Shown here: positions 5,275-12,666 of the stretch, piece after piece
Layout: each line of letters begins with the position of its first letter
How positions within the stretch are numbered: the stretch's first letter is position 1
Source: Dehalococcoidia bacterium
GTDB taxonomy: Bacteria > Chloroflexota > Dehalococcoidia > Dehalococcoidales > JAUWYK01
Reading direction: 5' to 3'
Assembly: GCA_030615865.1 (NCBI GenBank)
Contig: JAUWYK010000048.1
Span: 1 to 14,767 of the forward strand
Length of the DNA: 14,767 nucleotides
The notes under the pieces: model-generated
The model's input: only the letters and a program-made list of their open reading frames with translations
The model's database searches: none
Told to the model about the DNA's origin: nothing
Program-made: the position numbers and the translations under genes

Positions 5275-6233
5275 AAAAGAAAGTATTAAGTGTACTGCTT
5301 GCTCTGGTGCTGGGCTTAAGCCTGGTGACAGCGGTGCCGGTGGCTGCACAGGGTGGCGTAGTCACAAACATAGACACCCAGGAGACTTTTGATACTATCC
5401 AGGCTGCGATTGATGATGATGATACCATTGCTGGCCATACAATTGAAGTAGGTGCAGGCGAATGGGATGGAGCCGTAGTGACTAAACCTGTTGAAGTCAG
5501 GGGAGAAGACGGAGCAGTAATAGTAGGTGGATCATCTGTAGGACCAGGCGAGTGTGGATTCAGGATAGCATCGGATGGAGTAACTATAAGCCACTTTACG
5601 TTTGAGGTGGAGTTTCCCGTCTATTCAAGACCCCTCGCCTTTGACGACGTGACTGTTGAACACAATGTTATGGGTGATCCCATACAGGGAGTCACGAACT
5701 GGAACGGCAGCAGATGGACCATAAGGCATAATGTTATTACCGGACTCTGGGACCTTGGTGGGGGAGGCATAGGGATCTTCATAGGTGCTAGCGTAGGCCT
5801 TCCAGCCAAGGATAATCTTGTAGCCTTCAACAAAATAATAGGCGATTTTCCAGAAGATCGTAACTATACCTGCACAGGCATCTGTCTAATAACTTACGGG
5901 CCAGAAGTAACAGGTAACAAGGTCGTCCACAATGACGTGCTGATAACAGGTTCGGGCACTCACGCCATAGGCATGACATTCAGCAAGTGGTATACAGCAG
6001 GTATCGATCCAGAAGATGTACTGAAAGGCAATAAGATTGGCTTCAACGATCTCAGAGGAAGCAGTGTTGGGATAGGCTGCACAATATGGGATGAGGGTAA
6101 AGGCGACTACTTGTCAGCAGAAGACGCCAGGGCCTTAATGGAGGGTTGCAACCTAATTTCCCGTAACCTCGGTGAGAACCGTGCCTATGATGGTATCCCA
6201 GCCAAGGAATTCAGAGCCGTGACGGAAGACTAG
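5271..6233 (+). CDS. Secreted right-handed beta-helix protein
   Basis: 320 residues from a TTG start, which is fixed by AAAGGAGG 6 bases upstream. Residues 1-26 form a signal peptide (MKKKVLSVLLALVLGLSLV, cleavage after VAA). The mature part opens with TFDTIQAAIDD and VEVGAGEW-like elements, the entry motif of pectate-lyase-type beta-helices. It goes on with repeated VxxNxxxG/HNVI turns (VEHNVMGDP, IRHNVITG, VAFNKIIGD, VHNDVLITG). No anchor or sorting signal is seen at the C-terminus, so it should be free or held by other surface proteins. Its signal peptide is almost the same as that of the next gene, while the mature parts differ. Substrate and enzyme activity are unknown. Confidence 0.8.
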   Translation: MKKKVLSVLLALVLGLSLVTAVPVAAQGGVVTNIDTQETFDTIQAAIDDDDTIAGHTIEVGAGEWDGAVVTKPVEVRGEDGAVIVGGSSVGPGECGFRIASDGVTISHFTFEVEFPVYSRPLAFDDVTVEHNVMGDPIQGVTNWNGSRWTIRHNVITGLWDLGGGGIGIFIGASVGLPAKDNLVAFNKIIGDFPEDRNYTCTGICLITYGPEVTGNKVVHNDVLITGSGTHAIGMTFSKWYTAGIDPEDVLKGNKIGFNDLRGSSVGIGCTIWDEGKGDYLSAEDARALMEGCNLISRNLGENRAYDGIPAKEFRAVTED

Positions 6234-6276
6234 GTGAACGCTATAAGAAATAAACTGGGGTGGAGGAAGAATAAAA
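6232..6276 (+). repeat. Leader repeat, copy 2
   Basis: Second copy of the 45-bp leader (first copy 5207-5251, 40 of 45 identical). It begins at the stop codon of the first beta-helix gene and ends 27 bases before the second. Confidence 0.7.
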
Positions 6277-6287
6277 ATCCATTTTAG
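6234..6287 (+). CDS. Candidate leader peptide 2
   Basis: A 17-codon frame from GTG reads VNAIRNKLGWRKNKNPF and ends at a TAG that lies inside the ribosome site (TAGGAGG) of the next gene. It has the same central peptide as the frame at 5209. No ribosome site of its own is obvious beyond AGGTGA; translation could be coupled to the gene ending at 6233. Confidence 0.3.
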   Translation: MNAIRNKLGWRKNKNPF

Positions 6288-6303
6288 GAGGATTAAGATT
6301 TTA

Positions 6304-7452
6304 ATGAAAAAGAAAGTATTAAGTGTACTACTGGCCCTGGTGCTGGCTTTAAGCCTATGCCTGGTGACGGCGGTGCCAGTGGCGGCAAATACAGACATAC
6401 TTGTTCCTAGTCAGTATGACACCATCCAGGCAGCCATTAATGCCGCACAATCAGGCGACACCATCATTGTGGCGGCGGGGACTTACGATGAGAACATCAC
6501 GATTGACAAAACTCTAACCCTTGAGGGTGCACAGGCAGGCGTGAATGCCAGAGGAAGAACAGGCCCTGAGTCTATCATAAACGCCCAAGGGGTTCCGATA
6601 GCAGTCCTCATCAATGGGGCGGATACCATCGCCACCTTCGACGGCTTCACGGTCGACAACTACGATACCATAGGGATTCTAGCGGGAGCCTTCAGGGATA
6701 CATTGCAAGGAGTCCCGTTGGGAGACGACCCCTTCGCAGTCCACCTATTGAACAACATCGTCAAGCCACCCACGGTAGCCCCACCCCACAACAATAACAT
6801 TCAAGTGGGCGACGGAACCACGGGAACTATAATTGGAAACGAGGTCTTTGGAGCATTCCTCGAATCCCCAGACTGGACAGGTTCGGGAATCCTCGTGGCT
6901 GGCTCGAGCGATGTCTTGGTTTCTGAAAACTATGTGCACGACTGTGAGTCAGGCATAGTGATTGTAGGATACGAGTACAGAGATCCACCTGCACCTGCAG
7001 GAAACAATCTCATCAAGAACAACTTGGTGGAAGACAATGGATGCGGTATAAGCGTCCAAGGGGACTCGATAGGCACTATCATCAGGTACAACGATGTGTT
7101 GAATAATGATAGCGGAATCGGATCCTTGGCGTTCGACTACCCTTGGCAGCAGGCTACCCCCTCAGGCACACAAATCCACTACAACAACATAGTTGGCAAC
7201 GAAGATTATGGCGTGGCGAGTTCTGTCTGGTTCTGGAAAGGCAGTGGTGACGTTCTCGCAGAGGAAATTTATGCCATCAACAACTGGTGGGGACATGCCA
7301 GCGGTCCCAGCGGAGATTATGGAAGGGTTAATCGCGACGGCAAAGTTATTGGCAAAGGCGATGCCGTTAGCGACAACGTGGAATGGGCCCCTTGGCTTCG
7401 TATGCTGGTCTGGACAAATCCGGCAGGAAAAGATTTGCCGCCCCGACGCTGA
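6304..7452 (+). CDS. Secreted beta-helix protein, NosD/PbH1-like
   Basis: 382 residues; ATG with AGGAGG 12 bases upstream. A signal peptide covers residues 1-28. Residues 38-75 are the classic entry of a beta-helix domain (DTIQAAINAAQSGDTIIVAA, GTYDENITIDK, LTLEG). Many PbH1-like turns follow (IIGNEVFG, VSENYVHD, IKNNLVEDN, IRYNDVLNN, IHYNNIVGNE). Near the end are NNWWGHASGPSG and NVEWAPWL, the usual closing motifs of surface beta-helix proteins. Such proteins often bind or act on polysaccharides. Unlike many relatives it stops soon after this motif, with no sorting domain or membrane anchor. It is second in a tandem pair of paralogues that share leader and signal peptide. Confidence 0.85.
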   Translation: MKKKVLSVLLALVLALSLCLVTAVPVAANTDILVPSQYDTIQAAINAAQSGDTIIVAAGTYDENITIDKTLTLEGAQAGVNARGRTGPESIINAQGVPIAVLINGADTIATFDGFTVDNYDTIGILAGAFRDTLQGVPLGDDPFAVHLLNNIVKPPTVAPPHNNNIQVGDGTTGTIIGNEVFGAFLESPDWTGSGILVAGSSDVLVSENYVHDCESGIVIVGYEYRDPPAPAGNNLIKNNLVEDNGCGISVQGDSIGTIIRYNDVLNNDSGIGSLAFDYPWQQATPSGTQIHYNNIVGNEDYGVASSVWFWKGSGDVLAEEIYAINNWWGHASGPSGDYGRVNRDGKVIGKGDAVSDNVEWAPWLRMLVWTNPAGKDLPPRR

Positions 7453-7501
7453 GTTTTGGAAAAGATAGCTCTAGCCGGAGGTAGATAGAAGGAGCTCTCA
7501 G

Positions 7502-8572
7502 GTGGCAATGCTACTGGGAGTCCCTGCAATCAAAGTCCAGCCCCCTTCCGGGGTAAGGAAATGGGAATTATTAGCTATGTTAAGAAGGCTAGTGACTAGT
7601 AAGAAACCACTGGTAATTGTTCCAGTGGTGCTGGCACTGGTTCTTGCCGGGCTATTCCTGCCGGTGGAAGTTAGTATCGAGCCTTACGGCGTGCTTTCCC
7701 TGGAAACTAAGATTACCATTTCCATTGGATATGAGGTTGCTTATGCCAGTCCTAGTTGGGTAAGTCCTACTGGCTCCGTTGACGGTGTATGGACGGATGA
7801 ACCATTGGCTTATGATGAAGATACCGGAACATATGCCTACGGCGCTGTTCCCAAAAGTGACTGGAGTGGATATATTGAGTTCAGTATTGATGCTATTAAT
7901 TGTAACAAAGTCCGTGCTTGGGTAAACGAAGGAATAGTAAATGTAAGCAACTGGGAAGTGGATGTATATTACAGTGGGGCTTGGAACAATATCTTCACTG
8001 GCTCCGAACCACTTTATGGTCAATACGTTGAATTCCCTATCGGTAGCACAGAATCTGTTACTGGGATGCGAATAAGAGCCTATTCCACAAAGGCTGATTC
8101 TGCAGGTGCTCTAGTTTATGAGGTGGATTTTGACGAAGTGGCTGCTGCTCCTGATATATCCAATCTCCCAACCAGCAAAGACTTCGGCACTGTCAGCACA
8201 AGCACTGACTACTGGTCAACTGTTACTAACCCCCCAACATGGCCCCTTGATGACGGGGAGTGCTTCTTTACCGTCACCAACAATAGCTCGTCAGCAGTAA
8301 ACATTGACATCAGGGCTACCAATTTCACTGGCGGAGGAGGTTGGACACTGGCTGGCACACCAGCTGGTGATACAGTAACGCTAAAGGCAGGCAAGTCGGG
8401 AGACGCCTTAGAAACTGACATGGTGACACTAACAACGTCTGACCAAGCCTTTATTACTGCCTTGGGTGCTAGCCTGTCTGAGAAGTGGGAGCTCAAAATG
8501 GAGACACCAATATCGTTTAGCGATGGGGATACGAAAACTAGCACGGTAACCCTTACTGCGATGTTCCCTTAG
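7502..8572 (+). CDS. Membrane-anchored surface protein with two beta domains
   Basis: 356 residues from GTG; AAGGAG 7 bases upstream selects this start over the ATG at 7577. A single hydrophobic segment at about residues 38-58 (PLVIVPVVLALVLAGLFLPV) should anchor the protein with the rest outside. Residues about 85-215 (WVSPTGSVDGVW, IEFSIDAINCNKVRAWV, WEVDVYYSGAW) resemble a jelly-roll, discoidin-like fold. Residues about 222-356 form a second domain, shared with the next gene (TVTNNSSSAVNI, NFTGGGGWTLA, LTLKAG-like, SEKWELKMETP). It continues the surface cluster. The binding target is unknown. Confidence 0.75.
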   Translation: MAMLLGVPAIKVQPPSGVRKWELLAMLRRLVTSKKPLVIVPVVLALVLAGLFLPVEVSIEPYGVLSLETKITISIGYEVAYASPSWVSPTGSVDGVWTDEPLAYDEDTGTYAYGAVPKSDWSGYIEFSIDAINCNKVRAWVNEGIVNVSNWEVDVYYSGAWNNIFTGSEPLYGQYVEFPIGSTESVTGMRIRAYSTKADSAGALVYEVDFDEVAAAPDISNLPTSKDFGTVSTSTDYWSTVTNPPTWPLDDGECFFTVTNNSSSAVNIDIRATNFTGGGGWTLAGTPAGDTVTLKAGKSGDALETDMVTLTTSDQAFITALGASLSEKWELKMETPISFSDGDTKTSTVTLTAMFP

Positions 8573-8594
8573 CCTGAGGTCGACAGGCTTTTAT
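8571..8594 (+). terminator. Candidate intrinsic terminator overlapping the stop codon
   Basis: AGCCTG (8571-8576) pairs with CAGGCT (8584-8589) across a 7-base loop and is followed by TTTAT. The stem begins within the TAG stop of the 356-aa gene. The next gene starts 20 bases later, so it may be leaky and set the ratio between the two proteins. Confidence 0.5.
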
Positions 8595-8613
8595 GAAATA
8601 CTAAAGAAATGGG

Positions 8614-9162
8614 ATGAAAAGGATGCGTAAGATAATAGTAGCAGTTGCGCTGGCTTTGGTGCTGGTACTTTCTGTGGCGGTTCCTGTGTTTGCTGCCTCA
8701 TCGGATACTGTGGACGTCACGGCTACACCCATCTACCTCAACATTAGTGTCACCCCAGTAGCTACTGAGGCACTGGGGAACCTGGCTGAAAACAGCACCA
8801 CCTGGGCATATGCCGCCGGACCAACTAACCCGCTTGACGATCCTACATCCACCTTTACTACGACCAACAATAGCTCAGTGAATGTAAACATTAGCATCTC
8901 AGCTGCTAACTTTACCGGTGGTGTTGGCTGGACACTAGCCAGTACGGTGGGTTTAAACACGGTTGTCATGAAGGCTGGTACGTCAGGCACCGCCTGGGCT
9001 TCTATGGTAGTAGTAACAACTGACCCCGCTGACAACCCGACTTTCCATAGCGGCCTGATTCCAACCGGTACGGAGAAGTGGGAATTCAGCCTTGAAACCG
9101 GTACTTTCGGCGATGGGGTTGCGAAGTCGACCACCATCACGCTGCAAGCGGTAGCATCATAA
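8614..9162 (+). CDS. Small secreted protein sharing a domain with its upstream neighbour
   Basis: 182 residues. Residues 1-27 form a signal peptide (IIVAVALALVLVLSVAVP, cleavage after VFA). The mature chain of about 155 residues is one beta-rich domain homologous to the C-terminal domain of the 356-aa protein. The shared blocks are PLDD, TNNSS-VNI, NFTGG-GWTLA, a KAG-SG-A segment, EKWE--LET and F-DG--K. It is rich in T, S, N and G and lacks cysteine, like S-layer or fibre subunits. A second ATG at 8623 gives almost the same protein. A soluble subunit that pairs with or copies the anchored neighbour is plausible. Confidence 0.75.
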   Translation: MKRMRKIIVAVALALVLVLSVAVPVFAASSDTVDVTATPIYLNISVTPVATEALGNLAENSTTWAYAAGPTNPLDDPTSTFTTTNNSSVNVNISISAANFTGGVGWTLASTVGLNTVVMKAGTSGTAWASMVVVTTDPADNPTFHSGLIPTGTEKWEFSLETGTFGDGVAKSTTITLQAVAS

Positions 9163-9245
9163 GCTAGGGTCAGATTAGGACTGGTGGAAAGTCGGCGGTT
9201 GAGACTGAAACAGCGGCCAACTGCTAAGCTAAATGGAGAACAATC

Positions 9246-9728
9246 TTGAAGGAATTAATTGCACTGCTAATAGCAATAGCCATACTACTGACGGGTTGTG
9301 CCCAACCTTCTATAGTTCCAGGGAAGGTTGAATCACCTCCTGAGCTATATGATAAAACCTGGATTAGCCCGGGGAAGGTAGAAGTAGGCAATTTCCACCC
9401 CGGGGCGAGGGCGGAGTGGCCGTTAACCATACATAACGGCAGTGAAGAACCTACCCAGGTTGAGGTCAGGTATGTGGAACCTACCCAGGTTGAGGAGGGG
9501 TATGTTAAGGCGCCCGGTATAGTTCAGGACTGGGTGATAATATCTGACCCGGCGCCAACCCTTGAAGGTTTTGAGACCAGGGAGGTGCTTATAGCAATTG
9601 TTATGCCCGAGGATGCTGAAAGCCCGGCACCAAAGTGGGAATTCTGGATCGCAGTAAAGGATGTAACACAGACAGGAATGATACAGACAGAACTTGCCAC
9701 AAGATGGTTAGTAACCATGAGGGATTAG
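9246..9728 (+). CDS. Lipoprotein with Ig-like fold
   Basis: 160 residues from TTG, with GGAG about 7 bases upstream. A lipoprotein signal (LIALLIAIAILLTGC) places the lipid-modified cysteine at residue 18. The mature part (WISPGKVEVGNFHPGARAEW, LTIHNGSEEPT, VLIAIVMPEDAE, WEFWIAVKD) has the alternating pattern of an Ig-like or DUF-type beta sandwich. A 30-bp tandem duplication (9447-9506) repeats EPTQVE--YV within a loop. It lies between secreted and membrane-anchored surface genes. Function is not known. Confidence 0.75.
   Translation: MKELIALLIAIAILLTGCAQPSIVPGKVESPPELYDKTWISPGKVEVGNFHPGARAEWPLTIHNGSEEPTQVEVRYVEPTQVEEGYVKAPGIVQDWVIISDPAPTLEGFETREVLIAIVMPEDAESPAPKWEFWIAVKDVTQTGMIQTELATRWLVTMRD
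9447..9506 (+). repeat. 30-bp tandem duplication inside the lipoprotein gene
   Basis: Units 9447-9476 and 9477-9506 match at 26 of 30 positions and keep the reading frame, giving EPTQVEVRYV then EPTQVEEGYV. The second unit is an in-frame insertion of 10 residues, probably by slippage. Confidence 0.8.
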
Positions 9729-9776
9729 TATCAGGGGGAAGGTTATTCCTTTAATTTGTAGTCGTTGGTGAGGGGG

Positions 9777-11099
9777 ATGCGAAGAACAGTTTGCGCGTTT
9801 ATTACAGTATCGGCTCTCATTTGTGGGCTGCCTGTGGCTCTAGCTCTCGGGGAGGCAGGCAATAGTGGTGTCACCGTTACTGTCTCTGCTACGCCAGAAA
9901 TTGCTCCTCCACCCCGTTCTCCTACACCCCGTTATTATATAGACACTAACCTCTTTGGCGTAGAGAAGAGCTATCGTATTAGCAGAACCGGTGAAATACT
10001 AAAGACAATAGAAGCCACCTCGGCAGATGGAAATCTAACCATAACTATTCCGAAGGACACCGTTGCCCTGGATAAATATGGTAAGCGGCTCAAAATTTTA
10101 GAGGTAGCTATTGATGAGACTCCTCCTGACCCACCCGAGGATGCTTATATTGTAGGACTAGCCTACGATGTGGGTCCTGCTGGGGCTACCTTTGACCCAG
10201 TGATAACCTTCCCCTGGAGCTATGACCCTGATGCCTTGCCTGAAGGTGTAGCTGAAGAGGACTTAGTGTTAGCCTACTATGACGAGGAGGCTGGCGAATG
10301 GGTAGAGCTGGACGGCGTGGTTGATACCGAAAATGACACTATTACGACTTCTGTGGAATGCTTTACCTTCACCACCTTTGCCATTATTGGCACGGTCACG
10401 CCACCAGCACCAGCTGCCTTCTCGGTATCAAGTCTCTCTGTCCTTCCGGCAGAGGTTGAGCCCGGTGAGACGGTAACCATCACTATGTCGGTAGCTAATA
10501 CTGGCGGTGAGTCGGGAAGCTATACCGTAGTCCTAAAGATAAACGGGGTCAAGGGAGCCGAGGAGACGGTAACTATTGCCGCTGGTGAGAGCCAGGATGT
10601 TAGTTTTAGTGTAACCAGAGAGGAAGCTGATACCTACGCTGTAACTGTGGACGGGTTGAGTGGTAGTTTTAGTGTGGTACCGCCAGAACCAGCTACCTTT
10701 TCAGTATCCTATCTTTCTGTTAGCCCCCGGCTAGAGGTTGAGCCCGGTGAGACGGTAACCATCACTGTGTTGGTGGCTAATACCGGTGGTGAGTCGGGAA
10801 GCTACACCGTAGTCTTAAAGATAAATGGGGTCAAGGAAGCCGAGGAGAGGATAACCGTTGCCGCTGGCGGTACTGAGACTGTTGCCTTTAGTGTAACCAG
10901 AGAGGAGCCTGGTAACTACACTGTGGATGTGGATGGCCTGAGTGGTAGCTTTACCGTGGTAGCACTGGTGAAGCCAGCGGGGGTTAACTGGCCTGTGCTT
11001 GGTGGAGTAATAGGTGGTGTGATAGTAGTCGGATTAATCATTTACTTCCTAGTTAGGAGGAGAGCTGCCTGGCTGTTGAGGAAATTTGGAAAGATATGA
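9777..11099 (+). CDS. Membrane-anchored surface protein with two CARDB-like repeats
   Basis: 440 residues from ATG 9777, chosen because GGTGAG lies just upstream; the TTG at 9765 would add only four residues and has no site. A signal peptide covers about residues 1-24. Next comes a domain of about 150 residues (LTITIPKDTVALDKYGKRL, YDVGPAGATFDPVITFPW, LAYYDEEAGEWVELDG, FTFTTFAIIG) often seen in archaeal and Chloroflexota surface proteins. Two CARDB-like Ig repeats of 94 residues follow (VEPGETVTITMSVANTGGES and its near copy), then a membrane helix (GGVIGGVIVVGLIIYFLV) and a basic tail (RRRAAWLLRKF). CARDB domains are adhesive or spacer modules. The stop overlaps the next start by 4 bases (ATGA), linking surface genes to the small Cys-rich genes. 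Confidence 0.82.
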   Translation: MRRTVCAFITVSALICGLPVALALGEAGNSGVTVTVSATPEIAPPPRSPTPRYYIDTNLFGVEKSYRISRTGEILKTIEATSADGNLTITIPKDTVALDKYGKRLKILEVAIDETPPDPPEDAYIVGLAYDVGPAGATFDPVITFPWSYDPDALPEGVAEEDLVLAYYDEEAGEWVELDGVVDTENDTITTSVECFTFTTFAIIGTVTPPAPAAFSVSSLSVLPAEVEPGETVTITMSVANTGGESGSYTVVLKINGVKGAEETVTIAAGESQDVSFSVTREEADTYAVTVDGLSGSFSVVPPEPATFSVSYLSVSPRLEVEPGETVTITVLVANTGGESGSYTVVLKINGVKEAEERITVAAGGTETVAFSVTREEPGNYTVDVDGLSGSFTVVALVKPAGVNWPVLGGVIGGVIVVGLIIYFLVRRRAAWLLRKFGKI

Positions 11100-11371
11100 A
11101 CAGAAATATGCCCGAGCAAGAAGGACTATTCAGGATATCAGGGAATAACAAGGGGTTGATGTGCCCATTCGGGCCGATTGTTTGTCCTGGGAACTACTGC
11201 CCTGTATGCCCAATATACCTTGATTGGCTGAAACTAAGAGAAAAGGTAGTTATATGTGGCTCGTGTGGCAAAGTGATGTATAGAATTTCTGATTTCGGTC
11301 GGTCAGTATTATTCCAAGCCCTTTGTGATGAGTGCAATAAGAAAAGAGGTAGTGAGAAAGGTGAAGCCTGA
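11096..11371 (+). CDS. Small Cys-rich putative metal-binding protein, copy 1
   Basis: 91 residues. Two cysteine clusters are seen: CPFGPIVCPGNYCPVC at about 23-38, and a zinc-ribbon-like pair CGSCGKVMY and CDEC at about 54-82. The start overlaps the surface-protein stop by 4 bases, so the two are translationally coupled. The block EGLFRISGNNKGLMCPF recurs in the next gene (EGLFRVSGNNWGLACPF) with the same cysteine spacing. There is no signal peptide, so it is cytoplasmic. Zinc is likelier than an iron-sulfur cluster from the ribbon pattern. The exact function is unknown. Confidence 0.7.
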   Translation: MNRNMPEQEGLFRISGNNKGLMCPFGPIVCPGNYCPVCPIYLDWLKLREKVVICGSCGKVMYRISDFGRSVLFQALCDECNKKRGSEKGEA

Positions 11372-11771
11372 GGATTGCCCTATCGGACTGGACAAAGTCC
11401 ACTGTCAAAATTGTTACTTCCGGCGTGATGGGAAGTGCGACTACGATGCCATTATAAGGGAACATAGCAAAAAGCGGGAAGGACTATTCAGGGTATCGGG
11501 AAATAACTGGGGGTTAGCGTGCCCATTCGAGCCGATTGTTTGTCGGCGGGGGTACTGCGACGACTGTGAAACATACCATGACTGGCAGAAGTTGGGAGAA
11601 ATCTTAGTTATCTGCGCTTGGTGTAGCAAAGTGATTGACAAAAAGCCTGGTCTTGGGAAACCAGTAGTATCTCATGGAATTTGCCGTGAGTGTGTCCAGA
11701 AGTATTTTCCGGAGACTACGAGTCGGGACACAAAGTCCAGACGAGAAATCTTGAGAAAGGTGAAACCCTGA
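11361..11771 (+). CDS. Cys-rich two-module protein, copy 2
   Basis: About 136 residues from GTG 11361, which follows AGAGGT at 10 bases. The ATG at 11325 gives 148 residues but has no ribosome site and a longer overlap with the gene before. Module 1 is CPIGLDKVHCQNCYF then RDGKCDYDAI, a small four-cysteine unit that stands alone at 12659. Module 2 (GNNWGLACPFEPIVC, YCDDC, CAWCSKVID, CREC) copies the whole 91-aa upstream protein. The gene end (LRKVKP) is built from a repeat of the sequence at 11354-11376, shifted in frame, showing that the region grew by tandem duplication. Confidence 0.68.
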   Translation: MKPEDCPIGLDKVHCQNCYFRRDGKCDYDAIIREHSKKREGLFRVSGNNWGLACPFEPIVCRRGYCDDCETYHDWQKLGEILVICAWCSKVIDKKPGLGKPVVSHGICRECVQKYFPETTSRDTKSRREILRKVKP

Positions 11772-11787
11772 GGATTAGGGCTGCTAG

Positions 11788-11997
11788 TTGAAACTGAACA
11801 CGAGGGTTTTTGAGTTATATAAAGGGAAATATCGGAGTTTACCCGAGTTAGCCCGGGTGATGGGAATATCGACAGGCCAAATTTACAAGGTGAGAGACGG
11901 TACGCGTGGCATCAACCAAAAGTTCATTATCGGGGCAACAAAGGCCTTCCCCGAATATAACCTTGATGACCTTTTCTATGTTGACTCAGAGGGCTAG
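11788..11997 (+). CDS. Small helix-turn-helix protein
   Basis: 69 residues from TTG. Residues 17-45 (SLPELARVMGISTGQIYKVR, then DGTRGI) form a helix-turn-helix of the XRE/resolvase-like kind, followed by NQKFIIGATKAFPEYNLDDLF, a typical Cro/CI fourth helix and tail. It has no other domain. A GAGGA motif lies about 13 bases upstream, rather far. The gene is 16 bases after the Cys-rich gene. It is probably a DNA-binding regulator of the element. Confidence 0.65.
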   Translation: MKLNTRVFELYKGKYRSLPELARVMGISTGQIYKVRDGTRGINQKFIIGATKAFPEYNLDDLFYVDSEG

Positions 11998-12000
11998 CCA

Positions 12001-12144
12001 GTGAAAAGTTCTAGTAAGTGGCCTGGGTTCCGTGAATATGCTTATCAAAAATACCCTAACGAACTCAATGAAGACCTTATCACTATGATTGAGGATTTAA
12101 TTGAGCGTCGAAGGGCTAAAAGACATAATGACGACGGCAAGTAA
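12001..12144 (+). CDS. Short basic/acidic helical protein
   Basis: A 47-codon frame from GTG, three bases after the preceding stop, with AGAGG about 9 bases upstream. It reads WPGFREYAYQKYPNELNEDL and MIEDLIERRRAKRH. The composition is protein-like and helical. Its end overlaps the start of the XRE gene at 12128. No family is recognised; the very tight packing supports it. Confidence 0.5.
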   Translation: MKSSSKWPGFREYAYQKYPNELNEDLITMIEDLIERRRAKRHNDDGK

Positions 12145-12512
12145 CAGGAACGAAATCGGTAAAACACTCAAGCAGCAGAGGCTCATGCTAGAGCTGACAC
12201 TACGTGAGCTGGCAGCCAAGTCAGGCGTATCCGCATCACACCTTGCTCGTGTAGAGCGGGGGGGAGCGTTTTCCCTCAGGCCATATCCTGCGTAAAATTG
12301 CCAAGCCTTTGGGCTTTGATGAGAGCCTGCTCATGGCCATTGCTGGCTACCTGCCCCCTCAGCCTCCCAGTGAAACTGGGGAGGCGCATCGTATTTATAG
12401 GAAATTGGACCCCTATGTAGCTAAGGTTTTATCTGAAGAGCCGGTTGAGGTGCAACGCACCGTTATTGGAATCCTCACTATCCTAAAAAGTGTCGCTAGG
12501 GCGAAGGAGTGA
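12128..12512 (+). pseudogene. XRE regulator with a one-base frameshift in a G7 run
   Basis: Read to 12264, the frame gives a clear Cro/CI helix-turn-helix (IGKTLKQQRLMLELTLRELA, AKSGVSASHLARVERG), then runs into a stop at 12295 after nonsense. Removing one G from the run at 12258-12264 restores GERFPSGHILRKIAKPLGFD and the rest of a normal protein (MAIAGYLPPQPP, LDPYVAKVL, VEVQRTVIGILTIL) to the stop at 12512, 127 residues in all. The tail is a form I recall from Dehalococcoidia XRE proteins. It may be a recent loss, a phase-variable switch, a frameshifting site or a sequencing error. The start ATG 12128 is favoured over TTG 12101. Confidence 0.75.
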
Positions 12513-12519
12513 ACATTTC

Positions 12520-12666
12520 ATGAGGTGTCCGCAATGTGGAGGACGAATGATTAGGTGTCAGGATGAGGAAGGGCGGTGGTATCTTCGTTGTGTAGATTGC
12601 GGAGCCCAAATGCCAATTGACTGGGGGCGGGGTGCGATTGAGAAGAAGGAGGATGTCGGTGTCTAG
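12520..12666 (+). CDS. Small zinc-ribbon protein
   Basis: 48 residues; AAGGAG 10 bases upstream of the ATG. CPQCGGRM at residues 3-10 and CVDCGAQM at about 27-34 form the two knuckles of a zinc ribbon, with a short strand-turn (EEGRWYLR) between them. Such proteins occur in phage and plasmid gene trains. The last 8 bases overlap the next gene. Confidence 0.65.
   Translation: MRCPQCGGRMIRCQDEEGRWYLRCVDCGAQMPIDWGRGAIEKKEDVGV

Noticed and set aside
8209..8544. Minus frames opposite the surface genes (also at 8733-9140)
   Set aside because: Antisense shadows caused by T/S/V-rich coding DNA; the plus frames have signal peptides and shared domains.
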